A stretch of 64,000 bases of DNA, from positions 1-64,000 of the forward strand of contig JAZQDV010000007.1 of NCBI GenBank assembly GCA_045546975.1. Direction: 5' to 3'. Made by a program: the position numbers and the translations under genes. Origin of the DNA: SIG480 sp045546975 (GTDB lineage: Bacteria > Bacillota > Clostridia > Oscillospirales > JAAYXM01). Shown here piece after piece: positions 19,410 through 27,616 of the stretch (the stretch's first letter is position 1; every line of letters starts with the position of its first letter). The notes under the pieces are model-generated. The model worked only from the letters and a program-made list of their open reading frames with translations, did no database searches and was not told the origin of the DNA.

Positions 19410-19997
19410 ATGCTCGGTAAAATATGGGTCGGTATGATTTTTGTTTCAATCTTAGGTGCAGTTATAAGCGGAAAGACAGAGCTTCTGCCCTCTGCAGTTT
19501 CAGGCGGTGCGGCACAAAGCATTGAGCTTATCCTCTCTATCGGCGGAATGATTATGCTCTGGAGCGGTGTTATGGAGATAATGAAGCGAAGCCGGCTCTC
19601 TGATAAGCTCACTTCCCTTCTCCTCCCGCTTATAGGCAAGCTCTTTCCTTCTGCCGTTAAAAACCGCGAGGTTATGTCGGATATATCTTCCAATATGACA
19701 GCAAATCTCCTGGGGCTGGGAAATGCCGCCACTCCCGCAGGCATAAGGGCGGCAGAGGGGCTCCACCGTCTTTCGGGTGGAGATTCGGCAAGTGATGACC
19801 TGTGTATGCTCGTCGTGATAAACACCGCCTCGCTTCAGCTTATACCAACCACTGTTGCCGCCATTCGCGCAGGTCTTTCCTCAAAAAACCCGTTTGATAT
19901 CCTTCCTGCCGTGTGGGTTGCGTCGATAATTTCCCAGACTATAGGCATCTGCTCTGCAAAGCTCCTCGGAAGAATCTATAAAAGGAGACGGCCATGA
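19410..19997 (+). CDS. spmA: Spore maturation protein A
   Basis: A 195-residue polytopic membrane protein of the nucleoside-transporter/Gate superfamily type seen in SpmA. The central block MTANLLGLGNAATPAGIRA is the SpmA signature. In Bacillus and Clostridium, SpmA and SpmB act together in spore-core dehydration and heat resistance. The ATG at 19410 (MLGKIWVGMIF) is chosen because the upstream extension is charged and precedes the first membrane segment; the ribosome binding site is poor (GGTGG). spmB overlaps its end by 4 bp. Confidence 0.93.
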   Translation: MLGKIWVGMIFVSILGAVISGKTELLPSAVSGGAAQSIELILSIGGMIMLWSGVMEIMKRSRLSDKLTSLLLPLIGKLFPSAVKNREVMSDISSNMTANLLGLGNAATPAGIRAAEGLHRLSGGDSASDDLCMLVVINTASLQLIPTTVAAIRAGLSSKNPFDILPAVWVASIISQTIGICSAKLLGRIYKRRRP

Positions 19998-20512
19998 ACA
20001 CCTTTACAGCCCTTATCGTACCTATTATATTGCTCTCTGTCGGTGCTTACGGAATCGTAAAAAAAGTGGATATTTACGACGCACTCGTCACGGGCGCAAA
20101 AGACGGCCTTGGCGTAGCAATAAAAATCGCGCCGAGTGTAGTTTCGCTTTTTGTTGCCATACATATGCTCAGAGCATCGGGTTCTCTTGATTTTATATGC
20201 AATCTCCTCTCCCCCGTAGCAAAAGTGCTGAGCTTACCAAGCGAGGTTTTACCTCTCATGCTTCTCCGTCCACTATCGGGAAGCGCCGCGCTCGCGCTCG
20301 GAAGCGAGATAATTATGACAAACGGAGTTGACTCCTTTGTCGGACGCGTCGCCGCTGTGATGCTCGGTGCGTCGGAGACTACCTTTTATACAATCGCAGT
20401 ATACTTTGGGCCCCTTAAAATAAAAAATACCCGTTATGCTGTGATTGCCGCGTTGCTCGCAGACCTTGCAGGTTTCTCGGCGGCATCCTTTGCCGTAAGA
20501 CTCTTTTTTTGA
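19994..20512 (+). CDS. spmB: Spore maturation protein B
   Basis: A 172-residue membrane partner of SpmA. It has several hydrophobic segments and the conserved LLRPLSGSAALAL and GASETTFYTIAVYFG blocks. The ATG lies inside the last codons of spmA (ATGA overlap), so the two are translationally coupled. Their presence is direct evidence for an endospore-forming ancestry. Confidence 0.95.
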   Translation: MNTFTALIVPIILLSVGAYGIVKKVDIYDALVTGAKDGLGVAIKIAPSVVSLFVAIHMLRASGSLDFICNLLSPVAKVLSLPSEVLPLMLLRPLSGSAALALGSEIIMTNGVDSFVGRVAAVMLGASETTFYTIAVYFGPLKIKNTRYAVIAALLADLAGFSAASFAVRLFF

Positions 20513-20519
20513 ATAAAGG

Positions 20520-20548
20520 TTGAAATTTTTATAAAACTGTTGTATAAT
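20520..20548 (+). promoter_or_regulatory. Sigma-A promoter upstream of the tRNA-Ser region
   Basis: TTGAAA (20520-20525), 17 bp, TATAAT (20543-20548). Transcription would begin near 20555, cross the partial tRNA copy and reach the intact tRNA-Ser. Confidence 0.75.
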
Positions 20549-20573
20549 ACATTCCGTCCTTTCAAGACAACAG

Positions 20574-20731
20574 CATATACGGAGAGGTATCGAAGCGGGG
20601 ACGGTTGCGAGCGCTGCCAGTGGCAGATGAAGCGAGCGACAAGGAGTGGCAGCGGTCGAAACAAATCAAGCATCTTTCCGATGCGATGATTTTTTCGCTC
20701 ACCGCAACAGGACATAACGGGGCTCCCCGTT
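20574..20731 (+). pseudogene. Split partial copy of the tRNA-Ser 5' half with a 117-nt palindrome-rich insert
   Basis: Positions 20574-20595 repeat exactly the 7 nt before and the first 15 nt of the real tRNA-Ser (20775-20796). A second block, 20713-20724 (CATAACGGGGCT), repeats 20801-20812 of the tRNA. In the tRNA these blocks are 4 nt apart; here 117 nt separate them. The insert holds CGCTGCCA (20612-20619) facing TGGCAGCG (20647-20654), a nested CTGCCA/TGGCAG pair and direct repeats GCGAGCG. The second block runs into a 7-bp hairpin AACGGGG/CCCCGTT. No anticodon arm, T-arm or acceptor 3' strand follows, so it cannot make a tRNA. Confidence 0.7.
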
Positions 20732-20781
20732 CGGTAAAAATTCAATAGCACGTTATACTCCCATCAGAGTTTAACATATAC

Positions 20782-20870
20782 GGAGAGGTATCGAAGTGGT
20801 CATAACGGGGCTGACTCGAAATCAGTTTGCGAGCAATCGCACGCGGGTTCGAATCCCGCCCTCTCCGCCA
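20782..20870 (+). tRNA. tRNA-Ser (anticodon CGA)
   Basis: An 89-nt tRNA with encoded CCA. Acceptor GGAGAGG pairs with CCTCTCC before discriminator G; the anticodon stem GCTGA/TCAGT encloses loop CTCGAAA, giving anticodon CGA, which reads UCG. The long variable arm typical of tRNA-Ser is present and the T-arm is CGGG-TTCGAAT-CCCG. It is transcribed from the promoter at 20520-20548. Confidence 0.97.
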
Positions 20871-20875
20871 GACAG

Positions 20876-20906
20876 AAAGCGCACCAACCTACGGCTGGTG
20901 CGCTTT
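20876..20906 (+). terminator. Terminator after tRNA-Ser
   Basis: AAAGCGCACCA...TGGTGCGCTTT hairpin with one internal mismatch, followed by T-rich sequence, 5 bp after the tRNA. Its inverse may also stop the convergent exporter gene. Confidence 0.85.
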
Positions 20907-20942
20907 TCGCTTTAATTTCTTTTTTGAGAAAAAATTTAATTT

Positions 20943-21428
20943 TTACAGTATGCCGTACATAACAAAGCTTATGATTACCGTCGCCATGGCAACACCTAAA
21001 AGAATTGCTATCGAAGCCTTTTTGATTCGAAGTCCCAAAAGCGCCGCTATAATCGAACCTGTCCACGCGCCTGTACCCGGAAGCGGGATTCCGACAAATA
21101 GTGCAAGCCCCCAGAATTCTCCGTTTCGAAGCGCATCGCTTTTTCTCATCGCACGGTTTTCAAGTTTTACAACAAGCGGTCCTAAAACCTTTGTGGGCCT
21201 GAGCCATGCAAATATTTTTTTTATAAAAATCAGAATAAACGGAATTGGCAAAACGTTTCCTATCACCGATACAACTATCGTTTCAACAAGCGGAAGCCCG
21301 AGAAGACGTCCTACTATAATACCGGCTCTGCACTCAAGCACCGGCATTAAAGACACAATAAAAGTTACAAGCTCAGCAGGGATATATTGACCGAGCGTCT
21401 CGGCAAACCAAATCGCTATCGAGTCCAT
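20943..21428 (-). CDS. Small multidrug export-like membrane protein (COG2426/Sm_multidrug_ex)
   Basis: A 161-residue membrane protein with about four to five hydrophobic segments. The pattern FIVSLMPVLECRAGI and the GIPLPGTGAWTGS loop are characteristic of this family. Members were named from a drug-export phenotype, but most have no tested substrate. A consensus promoter and AAGGAGAG support the ATG at 21428. It ends close to the convergent tRNA-Ser terminator. Confidence 0.85.
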   Translation of the reverse strand: MDSIAIWFAETLGQYIPAELVTFIVSLMPVLECRAGIIVGRLLGLPLVETIVVSVIGNVLPIPFILIFIKKIFAWLRPTKVLGPLVVKLENRAMRKSDALRNGEFWGLALFVGIPLPGTGAWTGSIIAALLGLRIKKASIAILLGVAMATVIISFVMYGIL

Positions 21429-21465
21429 TCTTCTCTCCTTTATCTAGTGTTTAATTTACTTGTTT

Positions 21466-21494
21466 ATTGTATTCTAAATCTTTCCTTTTGTCAA
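21466..21494 (-). promoter_or_regulatory. Sigma-A promoter of the small exporter gene
   Basis: Minus-strand TTGACA (21489-21494), 17 bp, TACAAT (21466-21471). Confidence 0.82.
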
Positions 21495-21501
21495 CAAAAC
21501 A

Positions 21502-22305
21502 CTAACCTATAAGCCATTTATGTTTCTTTACGCTGTAAATCGGAAGAAGCGGAATGATTATCGGCTTTTTTCTTGCATATTCGAGGTACTCTTCATCGTT
21601 GCCGTAGTTCTTATCCTGGCGAAGCTCAAGACGTCTTGCTCCGCCAAACATTATATATACGATACACACATATCCGAGTATTGCAAGAATCCACTGAGCC
21701 GCTCCTTCAAAGCTTGTGACACCTGACACGAAAATGCCGGTCCACACAAGAATTTCTCCGAAGTAGTTCGGACATCTGACAATTCTATAGAGCCCGCGGT
21801 TGCAGAACTTTGTCGGATTTTCTTTTTTGAATTTTGTCTTTTGCGCATCAGCGACACTCTCAATTATGATTCCCGCGACTGAAATCAGAGCACCTACGTA
21901 TGTGACAGTATGCGTACCGTCACCTGCTAAAAGCACACACAAAACGGGCATTGTCTGCAGGACATAGAGAAGCGCACAGGAAAGCCACGTGCATATTTTC
22001 GGAACGATTTTTGTATCAAGTTCCTTCTTAAATTCCTTTTTCATCGCCTTTTTATATGTATCGCTTTTCACATCCCTAAAAAGAAGATATCCGCCAAGAC
22101 GCACACCGTAGACAACTAAACTTGCCGAGAGAATGGCCGTCGTGAGACTTAATTGATTATAAAAAATAACAGCAAGGGCTATACCGATAGCCGCAACGGA
22201 AAATCCGTATCCGACGGATATAAAATACAGGTATTTGTAAAATCCCGAGAGACATACAATACACGAAATCGCAAACAATACGAGAAAACTTTCCCAGAAA
22301 CTCAT
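21502..22305 (-). CDS. DUF1295 / steroid 5-alpha-reductase-like membrane protein
   Basis: A 267-residue polytopic membrane protein. The C-terminal third carries the family motif GLYRIVRCPNYFGEILVWTG, and the protein ends with a short basic tail. DUF1295 proteins share the fold of steroid reductases and isoprenylcysteine methyltransferases; the substrate is unknown. GGAGG precedes the ATG at 22305, 14 bp after the udp stop, so the two genes form an operon. Nothing links its chemistry to nucleoside salvage beyond that proximity. Confidence 0.85.
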   Translation of the reverse strand: MSFWESFLVLFAISCIVCLSGFYKYLYFISVGYGFSVAAIGIALAVIFYNQLSLTTAILSASLVVYGVRLGGYLLFRDVKSDTYKKAMKKEFKKELDTKIVPKICTWLSCALLYVLQTMPVLCVLLAGDGTHTVTYVGALISVAGIIIESVADAQKTKFKKENPTKFCNRGLYRIVRCPNYFGEILVWTGIFVSGVTSFEGAAQWILAILGYVCIVYIMFGGARRLELRQDKNYGNDEEYLEYARKKPIIIPLLPIYSVKKHKWLIG

Positions 22306-22319
22306 GGTTTAACCTCCGA

Positions 22320-23099
22320 TTATTTTTTGTTTATGAGTCTTTTAATCGCGCCGACCGCACACCTTATTGCACGGTCTGTATCTGTGGTGACAGGGCTTTC
22401 AAGACCCTTCTTGCTGCGCTCTACATTCCATATAGAAAGTAGCACCGCACCGGCTTTTACCCCTCTAGTCTGTGCAACAGAAAAAATCGAGGCACATTCC
22501 ATCTCAGAGGTAAGACATCCGAGCGCGACATATGCCTTCCACTTTGCGAGCAGCATATCGGAAACAGGCATCGTCTCGGGGTTTGTTTCACCGTAGAAGG
22601 AGTCCTTACTCTGCACAACTCCGACATGGTATGAATTCCCGAGTGTTTTGTCGCAAAGAGCCTCCGCCTCATCTGAAAGTGCTCTCACAACGTCAAAATC
22701 CGCAGCAGCGGGATACCCTTCCGGAAGATATTCATAACTTGTTCCCTCTGCCCTCACTGCGGAGGTTGCAATAACGAGGTCACCGCCTACTACATCCTCG
22801 CGTATTCCTCCGCTTGTGCCCACACGAATGAGCACCTTTGCCCCGCAGTGAACAAGCTCCTCAACGCATATAGCAGCAGACGGACCGCCTATACCCGTAG
22901 ACGCCGCAGACACCTTGACTCCACAAAGAGTTCCCGTATATATTGTATATTCACGGTTTTCTGAAATCTTTACCGCATTATCAAAATACGACGCGATTTT
23001 CGGCACACGCGCAGGGTCTCCGCAAAGAATGACGTATTCTCCTATATCTCCCTTTTCTATCTGCAGGTGGAATTCCTTTTTTCCAAAAATATCTGCCAT
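22320..23099 (-). CDS. udp: Uridine phosphorylase / nucleoside phosphorylase
   Basis: Cleaves a nucleoside with phosphate to base and (deoxy)ribose 1-phosphate. The 259-residue chain has the NP-I family phosphate loop YVILCGDPARV, the RVGTSGG strand, and SEMECASIFSVA for ribose binding. The Glu-Met-Glu block and overall pattern fit uridine phosphorylase better than purine nucleoside phosphorylase, but specificity is inferred. GGAGGAAG precedes the ATG. It leads a two-gene operon and is divergent from hprK. Confidence 0.88.
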   Translation of the reverse strand: MADIFGKKEFHLQIEKGDIGEYVILCGDPARVPKIASYFDNAVKISENREYTIYTGTLCGVKVSAASTGIGGPSAAICVEELVHCGAKVLIRVGTSGGIREDVVGGDLVIATSAVRAEGTSYEYLPEGYPAAADFDVVRALSDEAEALCDKTLGNSYHVGVVQSKDSFYGETNPETMPVSDMLLAKWKAYVALGCLTSEMECASIFSVAQTRGVKAGAVLLSIWNVERSKKGLESPVTTDTDRAIRCAVGAIKRLINKK

Positions 23100-23131
23100 G
23101 GCTTCTTCCTCCGTTATCTTTTCATATCTTT

Positions 23132-23160
23132 ATTTTATCACATATTTTTTCGTGTTTCAA
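23132..23160 (-). promoter_or_regulatory. Sigma-A promoter of udp
   Basis: Minus-strand TTGAAA (23155-23160), 17 bp, TAAAAT (23132-23137). Confidence 0.75.
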
Positions 23161-23175
23161 TTGTACTTTGCTCTA

Positions 23176-23204
23176 TTGAAATTCCTGCAAAACCAGTATA
23201 TAAT
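23176..23204 (+). promoter_or_regulatory. Sigma-A promoter of hprK operon
   Basis: TTGAAA (23176-23181), 17 bp, TATAAT (23199-23204), 25 bp before the hprK ribosome binding site. Confidence 0.82.
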
Positions 23205-23241
23205 TATACTATTATAAGACATACTTTTGGAGGTGGCTTTT

Positions 23242-24177
23242 TTGGATACCAATTTCGGAGATTACAGCATCACTTTTGGAGAAATTATAAAGGAATTTTC
23301 GCTTGAGGTTATATACGGTCCCGAGGGCTACGAGGAGATGGAGCTTAAATCCACCGACATCAACCGTCCCGGTCTCCAGCTTTCAGGCTTCTTTGATTAT
23401 TTTGACAACTCGCGTGCAGAAGTCGTCGGTAAGGTTGAAACCACCTTCCTTGATACGCTGACGCCCGAGGACAGAGCTGCGCGTTTTGATGTGCTTTTGT
23501 CAAAGAACATCCCGTTCCTTATCTTTACAAGAAGCCTTCCCGTATATCCCGAGGTTGTTGAGATTGCAAAAAAATACAACACGCCTATCTTCCGCACGCA
23601 CCACGTTACTTCAAACTTTATGGCGGCGCTCATCTCATACCTTAACGTACAGCTTGCTCCGCGTATCACGCGCCATGGCGTTCTTGTTGAGGTTTACGGT
23701 GAAGGTATCCTTCTCCTTGGCGAGAGCGGTATAGGTAAGAGCGAAACTGCAATCGAGCTTGTAAAACGCGGTCACCGTCTTATTGCGGATGACGCTGTTG
23801 AGCTTAAGAGAGTTTCCTCGAGAAGTATTGTCGGCTCCGCACCTGAAATCATCCGCCACTTTATTGAGCTTCGCGGTATAGGTATTGTCGATGTACGCCG
23901 CATCTTCGGTATGGGCTCGGTCAAGCTCACGGAAAAGATTGACCTCGTTATAAATCTCGAGCTCTGGAAAGAGGGCAAGGAATACGACCGTTTCGGCGAG
24001 GAAACACAGTATATGGATATCCTCGGCATACAGATTCCAAGCCTGGTTGTTCCTGTAAAGCCGGGCAGAAACCTCGCTGTCATTATTGAGGTTGCCGCTA
24101 TGAACAACAGACACAAAAAGATGGGCTACAACGCAGCAAAAGACCTTTCCGACCGCATGAGCAAAAGCTTTTTCTAA
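23242..24177 (+). CDS. hprK: HPr kinase/phosphorylase
   Basis: Phosphorylates and dephosphorylates HPr at its regulatory serine, the hub of carbon catabolite repression in Bacillota. The 311-residue protein has an N-terminal domain (about 1-130), the Walker A loop GESGIGKSETA, the LIADDAVEL strand and the C-terminal signature near RGIGIVDVRRIFG. The best start is TTG at 23242 (LDTNFGDY), since GGAGGT at 23229-23234 lies 7 bp upstream; no ATG fits. It heads an hprK-ROK kinase-pcrA operon, and the glucokinase neighbour fits a sugar-control theme. Confidence 0.96.
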   Translation: MDTNFGDYSITFGEIIKEFSLEVIYGPEGYEEMELKSTDINRPGLQLSGFFDYFDNSRAEVVGKVETTFLDTLTPEDRAARFDVLLSKNIPFLIFTRSLPVYPEVVEIAKKYNTPIFRTHHVTSNFMAALISYLNVQLAPRITRHGVLVEVYGEGILLLGESGIGKSETAIELVKRGHRLIADDAVELKRVSSRSIVGSAPEIIRHFIELRGIGIVDVRRIFGMGSVKLTEKIDLVINLELWKEGKEYDRFGEETQYMDILGIQIPSLVVPVKPGRNLAVIIEVAAMNNRHKKMGYNAAKDLSDRMSKSFF

Positions 24178-24204
24178 TTTATTTTTTGACTGATGAGGGA
24201 TTTT

Positions 24205-25140
24205 ATGTTAAGAATAGGCATTGACCTTGGTGGTACAAATATTGCAGGCGGACTGGTCCGTGATGACGGTGAAATAGTTTTCAAAAAAAGCATTCCCACT
24301 GTTGTTGATAAAGGAGAGAGCGGACTTCTTGACGCTATTCTCTCACTCTGCAAATCGCTTCTTGATAAAGCAGGAGGTGATGAGGTTTCCTCAATAGGCA
24401 TCGGTGTTCCCGGGCATGCGGATAACAGCGAGGGTCTAGTTGTCTACTGTAACAATATCCCTTTTGAAAACACCCACCTTTCAAAATTTATCACAGAAAA
24501 CACAGGTCTTCCCTGCAACATCGGAAACGATGCAAACGCCGCAGCTCTTGCTGAAGTACTCTTTGGCTCCGCGCGTGGACTTGACTCCGCAATTATGGTG
24601 ACGCTCGGAACAGGAGTCGGCGGCGGCATTGTCATTGGAAAACACGTTTTTGACGGTTGCAACGGCTCCGCGGGTGAAATAGGACACATGTGTCTTTTCC
24701 CCGACGGAATTGAGTGCAGGTGTGGCCGTCGCGGATGCTTTGAGCTCTATGCCTCCGCAACTGCACTTAAAGCGCAGACCCGCGAAGCCATGGAAAAGAA
24801 TCCCGAAAGCAAGCTCTGGGTTCTTGCAAAGAACCTTTCCGAAGTAAACGGAAAGACAGCATTTGATGCTCTTCGCCTCGGTGATGAGATAGGTAAGGCC
24901 GTTGTCGACCAATATATAAAATACCTCGCAACAGGAGTTGTCGACCTTGTAAACTGCTTCTGTCCGGAGGCCGTTATTTTCGGTGGCGGTATCGCAAAGG
25001 AAGGCGAAACGCTTCTTTCCCCCATCCGCGAGATTCTTTCTCGCGAACAGTATTCTGACTACAACAAAAAAACCGTGCTTTTGACCGCCTCGCTCGGAAA
25101 CGATGCAGGCATTATCGGTGCGGCGTTTTTCGGAGAATAA
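24205..25140 (+). CDS. ROK-family glucokinase
   Basis: Probably phosphorylates glucose (or a related hexose) with ATP. The 311-residue chain has the actin-like ATPase start RIGIDLGGTNIAGG, the catalytic GNDANAAALAE, the phosphate loop TLGTGVGGG and the ROK zinc site CRCGRRGCFE. No helix-turn-helix precedes it, so it is an enzyme and not a NagC/XylR-type repressor. ATG at 24205 (MLRIGID) follows GAGGG at about 5 bp. It sits between hprK and pcrA, 27 bp after the former. Confidence 0.92.
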   Translation: MLRIGIDLGGTNIAGGLVRDDGEIVFKKSIPTVVDKGESGLLDAILSLCKSLLDKAGGDEVSSIGIGVPGHADNSEGLVVYCNNIPFENTHLSKFITENTGLPCNIGNDANAAALAEVLFGSARGLDSAIMVTLGTGVGGGIVIGKHVFDGCNGSAGEIGHMCLFPDGIECRCGRRGCFELYASATALKAQTREAMEKNPESKLWVLAKNLSEVNGKTAFDALRLGDEIGKAVVDQYIKYLATGVVDLVNCFCPEAVIFGGGIAKEGETLLSPIREILSREQYSDYNKKTVLLTASLGNDAGIIGAAFFGE

Positions 25141-25143
25141 ACT

Positions 25144-27579
25144 ATGCTTAAAAATTACTCGAAAGAGAGCTTTATTTCACTTCGACGTGAGTTTATAGAG
25201 CGCAGATTCGGTTTTCTTAACGACACACAAAAAAGTGCGGTCTTCCAGACGGAAGGGCCGCTTCTTTTGCTTGCAGGCGCAGGCAGTGGAAAGACGACCG
25301 TTGTAATAAACCGGATTGCAAATATAATTACCTTTGGAAACGCTTACAACTCAGATGAGATCCCGTCACGGATTACGGATATGGACTATGAGATTTTGGA
25401 GCAGTACCTCAAAACGGGCGATGAGCTTCTTCTTGAAAGTGCCGAGGCGATTTGTGAACAAAATGCCGCAAAGCCGTGGTCAATTCTCGCGATAACCTTC
25501 ACTAACAAGGCTGCAAATGAGCTCCGCGAGCGCCTTTCTAAAGTCTGCGGAGAAAAGGCAGAGGATATCCTTGCCGCGACCTTTCACTCCGCCTGTGTAA
25601 GGATTCTCAGACGCGACATTGACCGTCTCGGATACACCTCATCCTTTACCATTTACGATGCGGACGACTCCGTTCGCGTCATAAAGGACATTATGGCCGA
25701 GCTTGATATTGACACAAAGGCGTTCCCGCCAAAATCTATTCAGAATATGATAAGCCGCGCAAAAGATTCTATGCTCTCTCCCGAGAAATACGCCGAAAAG
25801 GCTTGTGGTTTCCGGGAAGAGAAGACGGCAGAGGTTTATAAAAAATATCAGGCGCGTCTTAAAGCTTCAAATGCGGTTGACTTTGACGATATAATTATGC
25901 TCACCGTAAAGCTTCTTTCAGAAAACCGAGATGTACTTGACCACTACCATAAAAGGTTTAAGTACATTATGATAGACGAGTATCAGGACACCAACCACGC
26001 GCAGTATCTTCTTTCCTCTCTTCTTGCCGAAGGCAGCGGAAATCTCTGCGTTGTGGGTGATGACGACCAGAGCATTTACCGTTTCCGTGGTGCAACAATC
26101 GAAAACATCCTCGATTTTGAAAATCAATTCAAAAACGCGGTAACTATCCGTCTTGAACAGAATTACCGTTCAACAACGGGGATATTGAACGTAGCAAACA
26201 GCGTTATAAAGAACAACCGGGGAAGAAAGGGCAAAAACCTCTGGACAGACAAAAAAGATGCGTCTCTTCCCACAGTTTTCTGCGCACGTGATGAAAGAGA
26301 CGAGGCAAACTACATATGCGAGGAAATCCTGTCACAGAAGGCAACGGGCAAAAACTTTTCCGACTGCGCAGTGCTTTACCGTATAAACGCACAGTCCATG
26401 CAGCTTGAAACAGCATTCAAGAAAAATGCCATACCCTACCGTATGTTTGGCGGACAGAAGTTCTTTGAACGCGCAGAGATAAAGGATATTCTCTCCTATC
26501 TCTGCCTTATCTCAAACCGCACGGACACATTGAGACTTAAGCGCATTATAAACGTACCTGCACGGAAAATCGGTGCCAGAACAGTCGAGATTGTCGAGCA
26601 ACTCGCCACGCGCGAGGGCACCTTTGCATTTGATATAGTTTCACGTGCTGGTGATTTTAAGGAGCTTGGCGCATCTGCGCAAACGGCACTTGTTGGCTTT
26701 GCGGAAATGATAAACTCACTCGTTGACAAATCGGGAAAGCTCCCACTTGGTGAGCTTTTCGACCTTCTTCTTGAAAAGACAGGCTATGCCGCAGAGCTTC
26801 AGGCAAAAAATGATGTTGAGTCACGCGGACGTCTTGAGAACATAATGGAGTTGAAATCAAACATCGTCGACTATGAGGCACGCGAGGGCGCATCACTCTC
26901 AGGTTTTTTGGAAGAGATTTCCCTATTTACCGACCTTGATAACTACAACGCCGACGATGACTCGGTAACTATGATGACAATCCACAGCGCAAAGGGACTG
27001 GAATTTCCCACCGTCTTTGTTACAGGTCTTGAGGAAGGGATGTTCCCGAGTCTCCGCTCAATGGATTTCCCCGAGGATATTGAAGAAGAGCGCAGACTTT
27101 TCTATGTTGCAACGACGCGTGCAAAGGAAACGCTCCATATGACCTATGCAAGGTCGCGAATGATGTTCGGACAAACGAAGTACGGAAGAGTCTCGCGCTT
27201 CCTTTCAGAAATTCCCGCAGGTCTCGCGGTAGAAAAGGCATCAGAGCCTATCCGCGCGGCATTTTCGGACTACGGCAACAGCTTCTATGACAGCGCAAGG
27301 AGTGAGAGAACAGCTTCTTTTGATTTTGGCACAACACAAAGTTCTCCAAGGAAAAGCTCCGCCTCTTTCGGCAGTTCATCGTTTGCAAAGAAAGCGGAGA
27401 CTGTACCAACACTGTCACTTAACCCCGGCGACAGAATCTCCCACAAAGCCTTTAAGGAAGGTCTTGTGATTTCCGTGACACCTGTCGCAGGCGACTCCCT
27501 TCTTGAAATCGCCTTTGATAATGTAGGCACAAAGCGGTTACTGCTGAAAACCGCGGCAAAATTCATAACTAAAATATAA
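25144..27579 (+). CDS. pcrA: ATP-dependent DNA helicase PcrA/UvrD
   Basis: A superfamily 1A 3'-5' helicase for repair and replication. All motifs are visible: LAGAGSGKT (I), ITFTNKAANE (Ia), MIDEYQDTN (II), VGDDDQSIYRFRGA (III), EQNYRST (IV), TIHSAKGLEF (V) and YVATTRAK (VI). At 811 residues it is slightly longer than typical PcrA because of an insert after the Walker A region (about residues 65-100) and a low-complexity Ser-rich tail before a final beta-rich domain, where PcrA contacts RNA polymerase. It follows the glucokinase stop by 3 bp. Confidence 0.96.
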   Translation: MLKNYSKESFISLRREFIERRFGFLNDTQKSAVFQTEGPLLLLAGAGSGKTTVVINRIANIITFGNAYNSDEIPSRITDMDYEILEQYLKTGDELLLESAEAICEQNAAKPWSILAITFTNKAANELRERLSKVCGEKAEDILAATFHSACVRILRRDIDRLGYTSSFTIYDADDSVRVIKDIMAELDIDTKAFPPKSIQNMISRAKDSMLSPEKYAEKACGFREEKTAEVYKKYQARLKASNAVDFDDIIMLTVKLLSENRDVLDHYHKRFKYIMIDEYQDTNHAQYLLSSLLAEGSGNLCVVGDDDQSIYRFRGATIENILDFENQFKNAVTIRLEQNYRSTTGILNVANSVIKNNRGRKGKNLWTDKKDASLPTVFCARDERDEANYICEEILSQKATGKNFSDCAVLYRINAQSMQLETAFKKNAIPYRMFGGQKFFERAEIKDILSYLCLISNRTDTLRLKRIINVPARKIGARTVEIVEQLATREGTFAFDIVSRAGDFKELGASAQTALVGFAEMINSLVDKSGKLPLGELFDLLLEKTGYAAELQAKNDVESRGRLENIMELKSNIVDYEAREGASLSGFLEEISLFTDLDNYNADDDSVTMMTIHSAKGLEFPTVFVTGLEEGMFPSLRSMDFPEDIEEERRLFYVATTRAKETLHMTYARSRMMFGQTKYGRVSRFLSEIPAGLAVEKASEPIRAAFSDYGNSFYDSARSERTASFDFGTTQSSPRKSSASFGSSSFAKKAETVPTLSLNPGDRISHKAFKEGLVISVTPVAGDSLLEIAFDNVGTKRLLLKTAAKFITKI

Positions 27580-27616
27580 ATAAAAGGTCGTAGCGATTGG
27601 CTACGACCTTTTATTT
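27578..27616. terminator. Bidirectional terminator after pcrA
   Basis: Seventeen-bp perfect stem (27578-27594 with 27600-27616), loop GATTG, A-run and T-run flanks; it separates pcrA from a convergent gene. Confidence 0.92.

Noticed and set aside
20716..20731. Rho-independent terminator between the partial and intact tRNA-Ser.
   Set aside because: The 7-bp hairpin AACGGGG/CCCCGTT has a 2-nt loop and no T-run on either strand.
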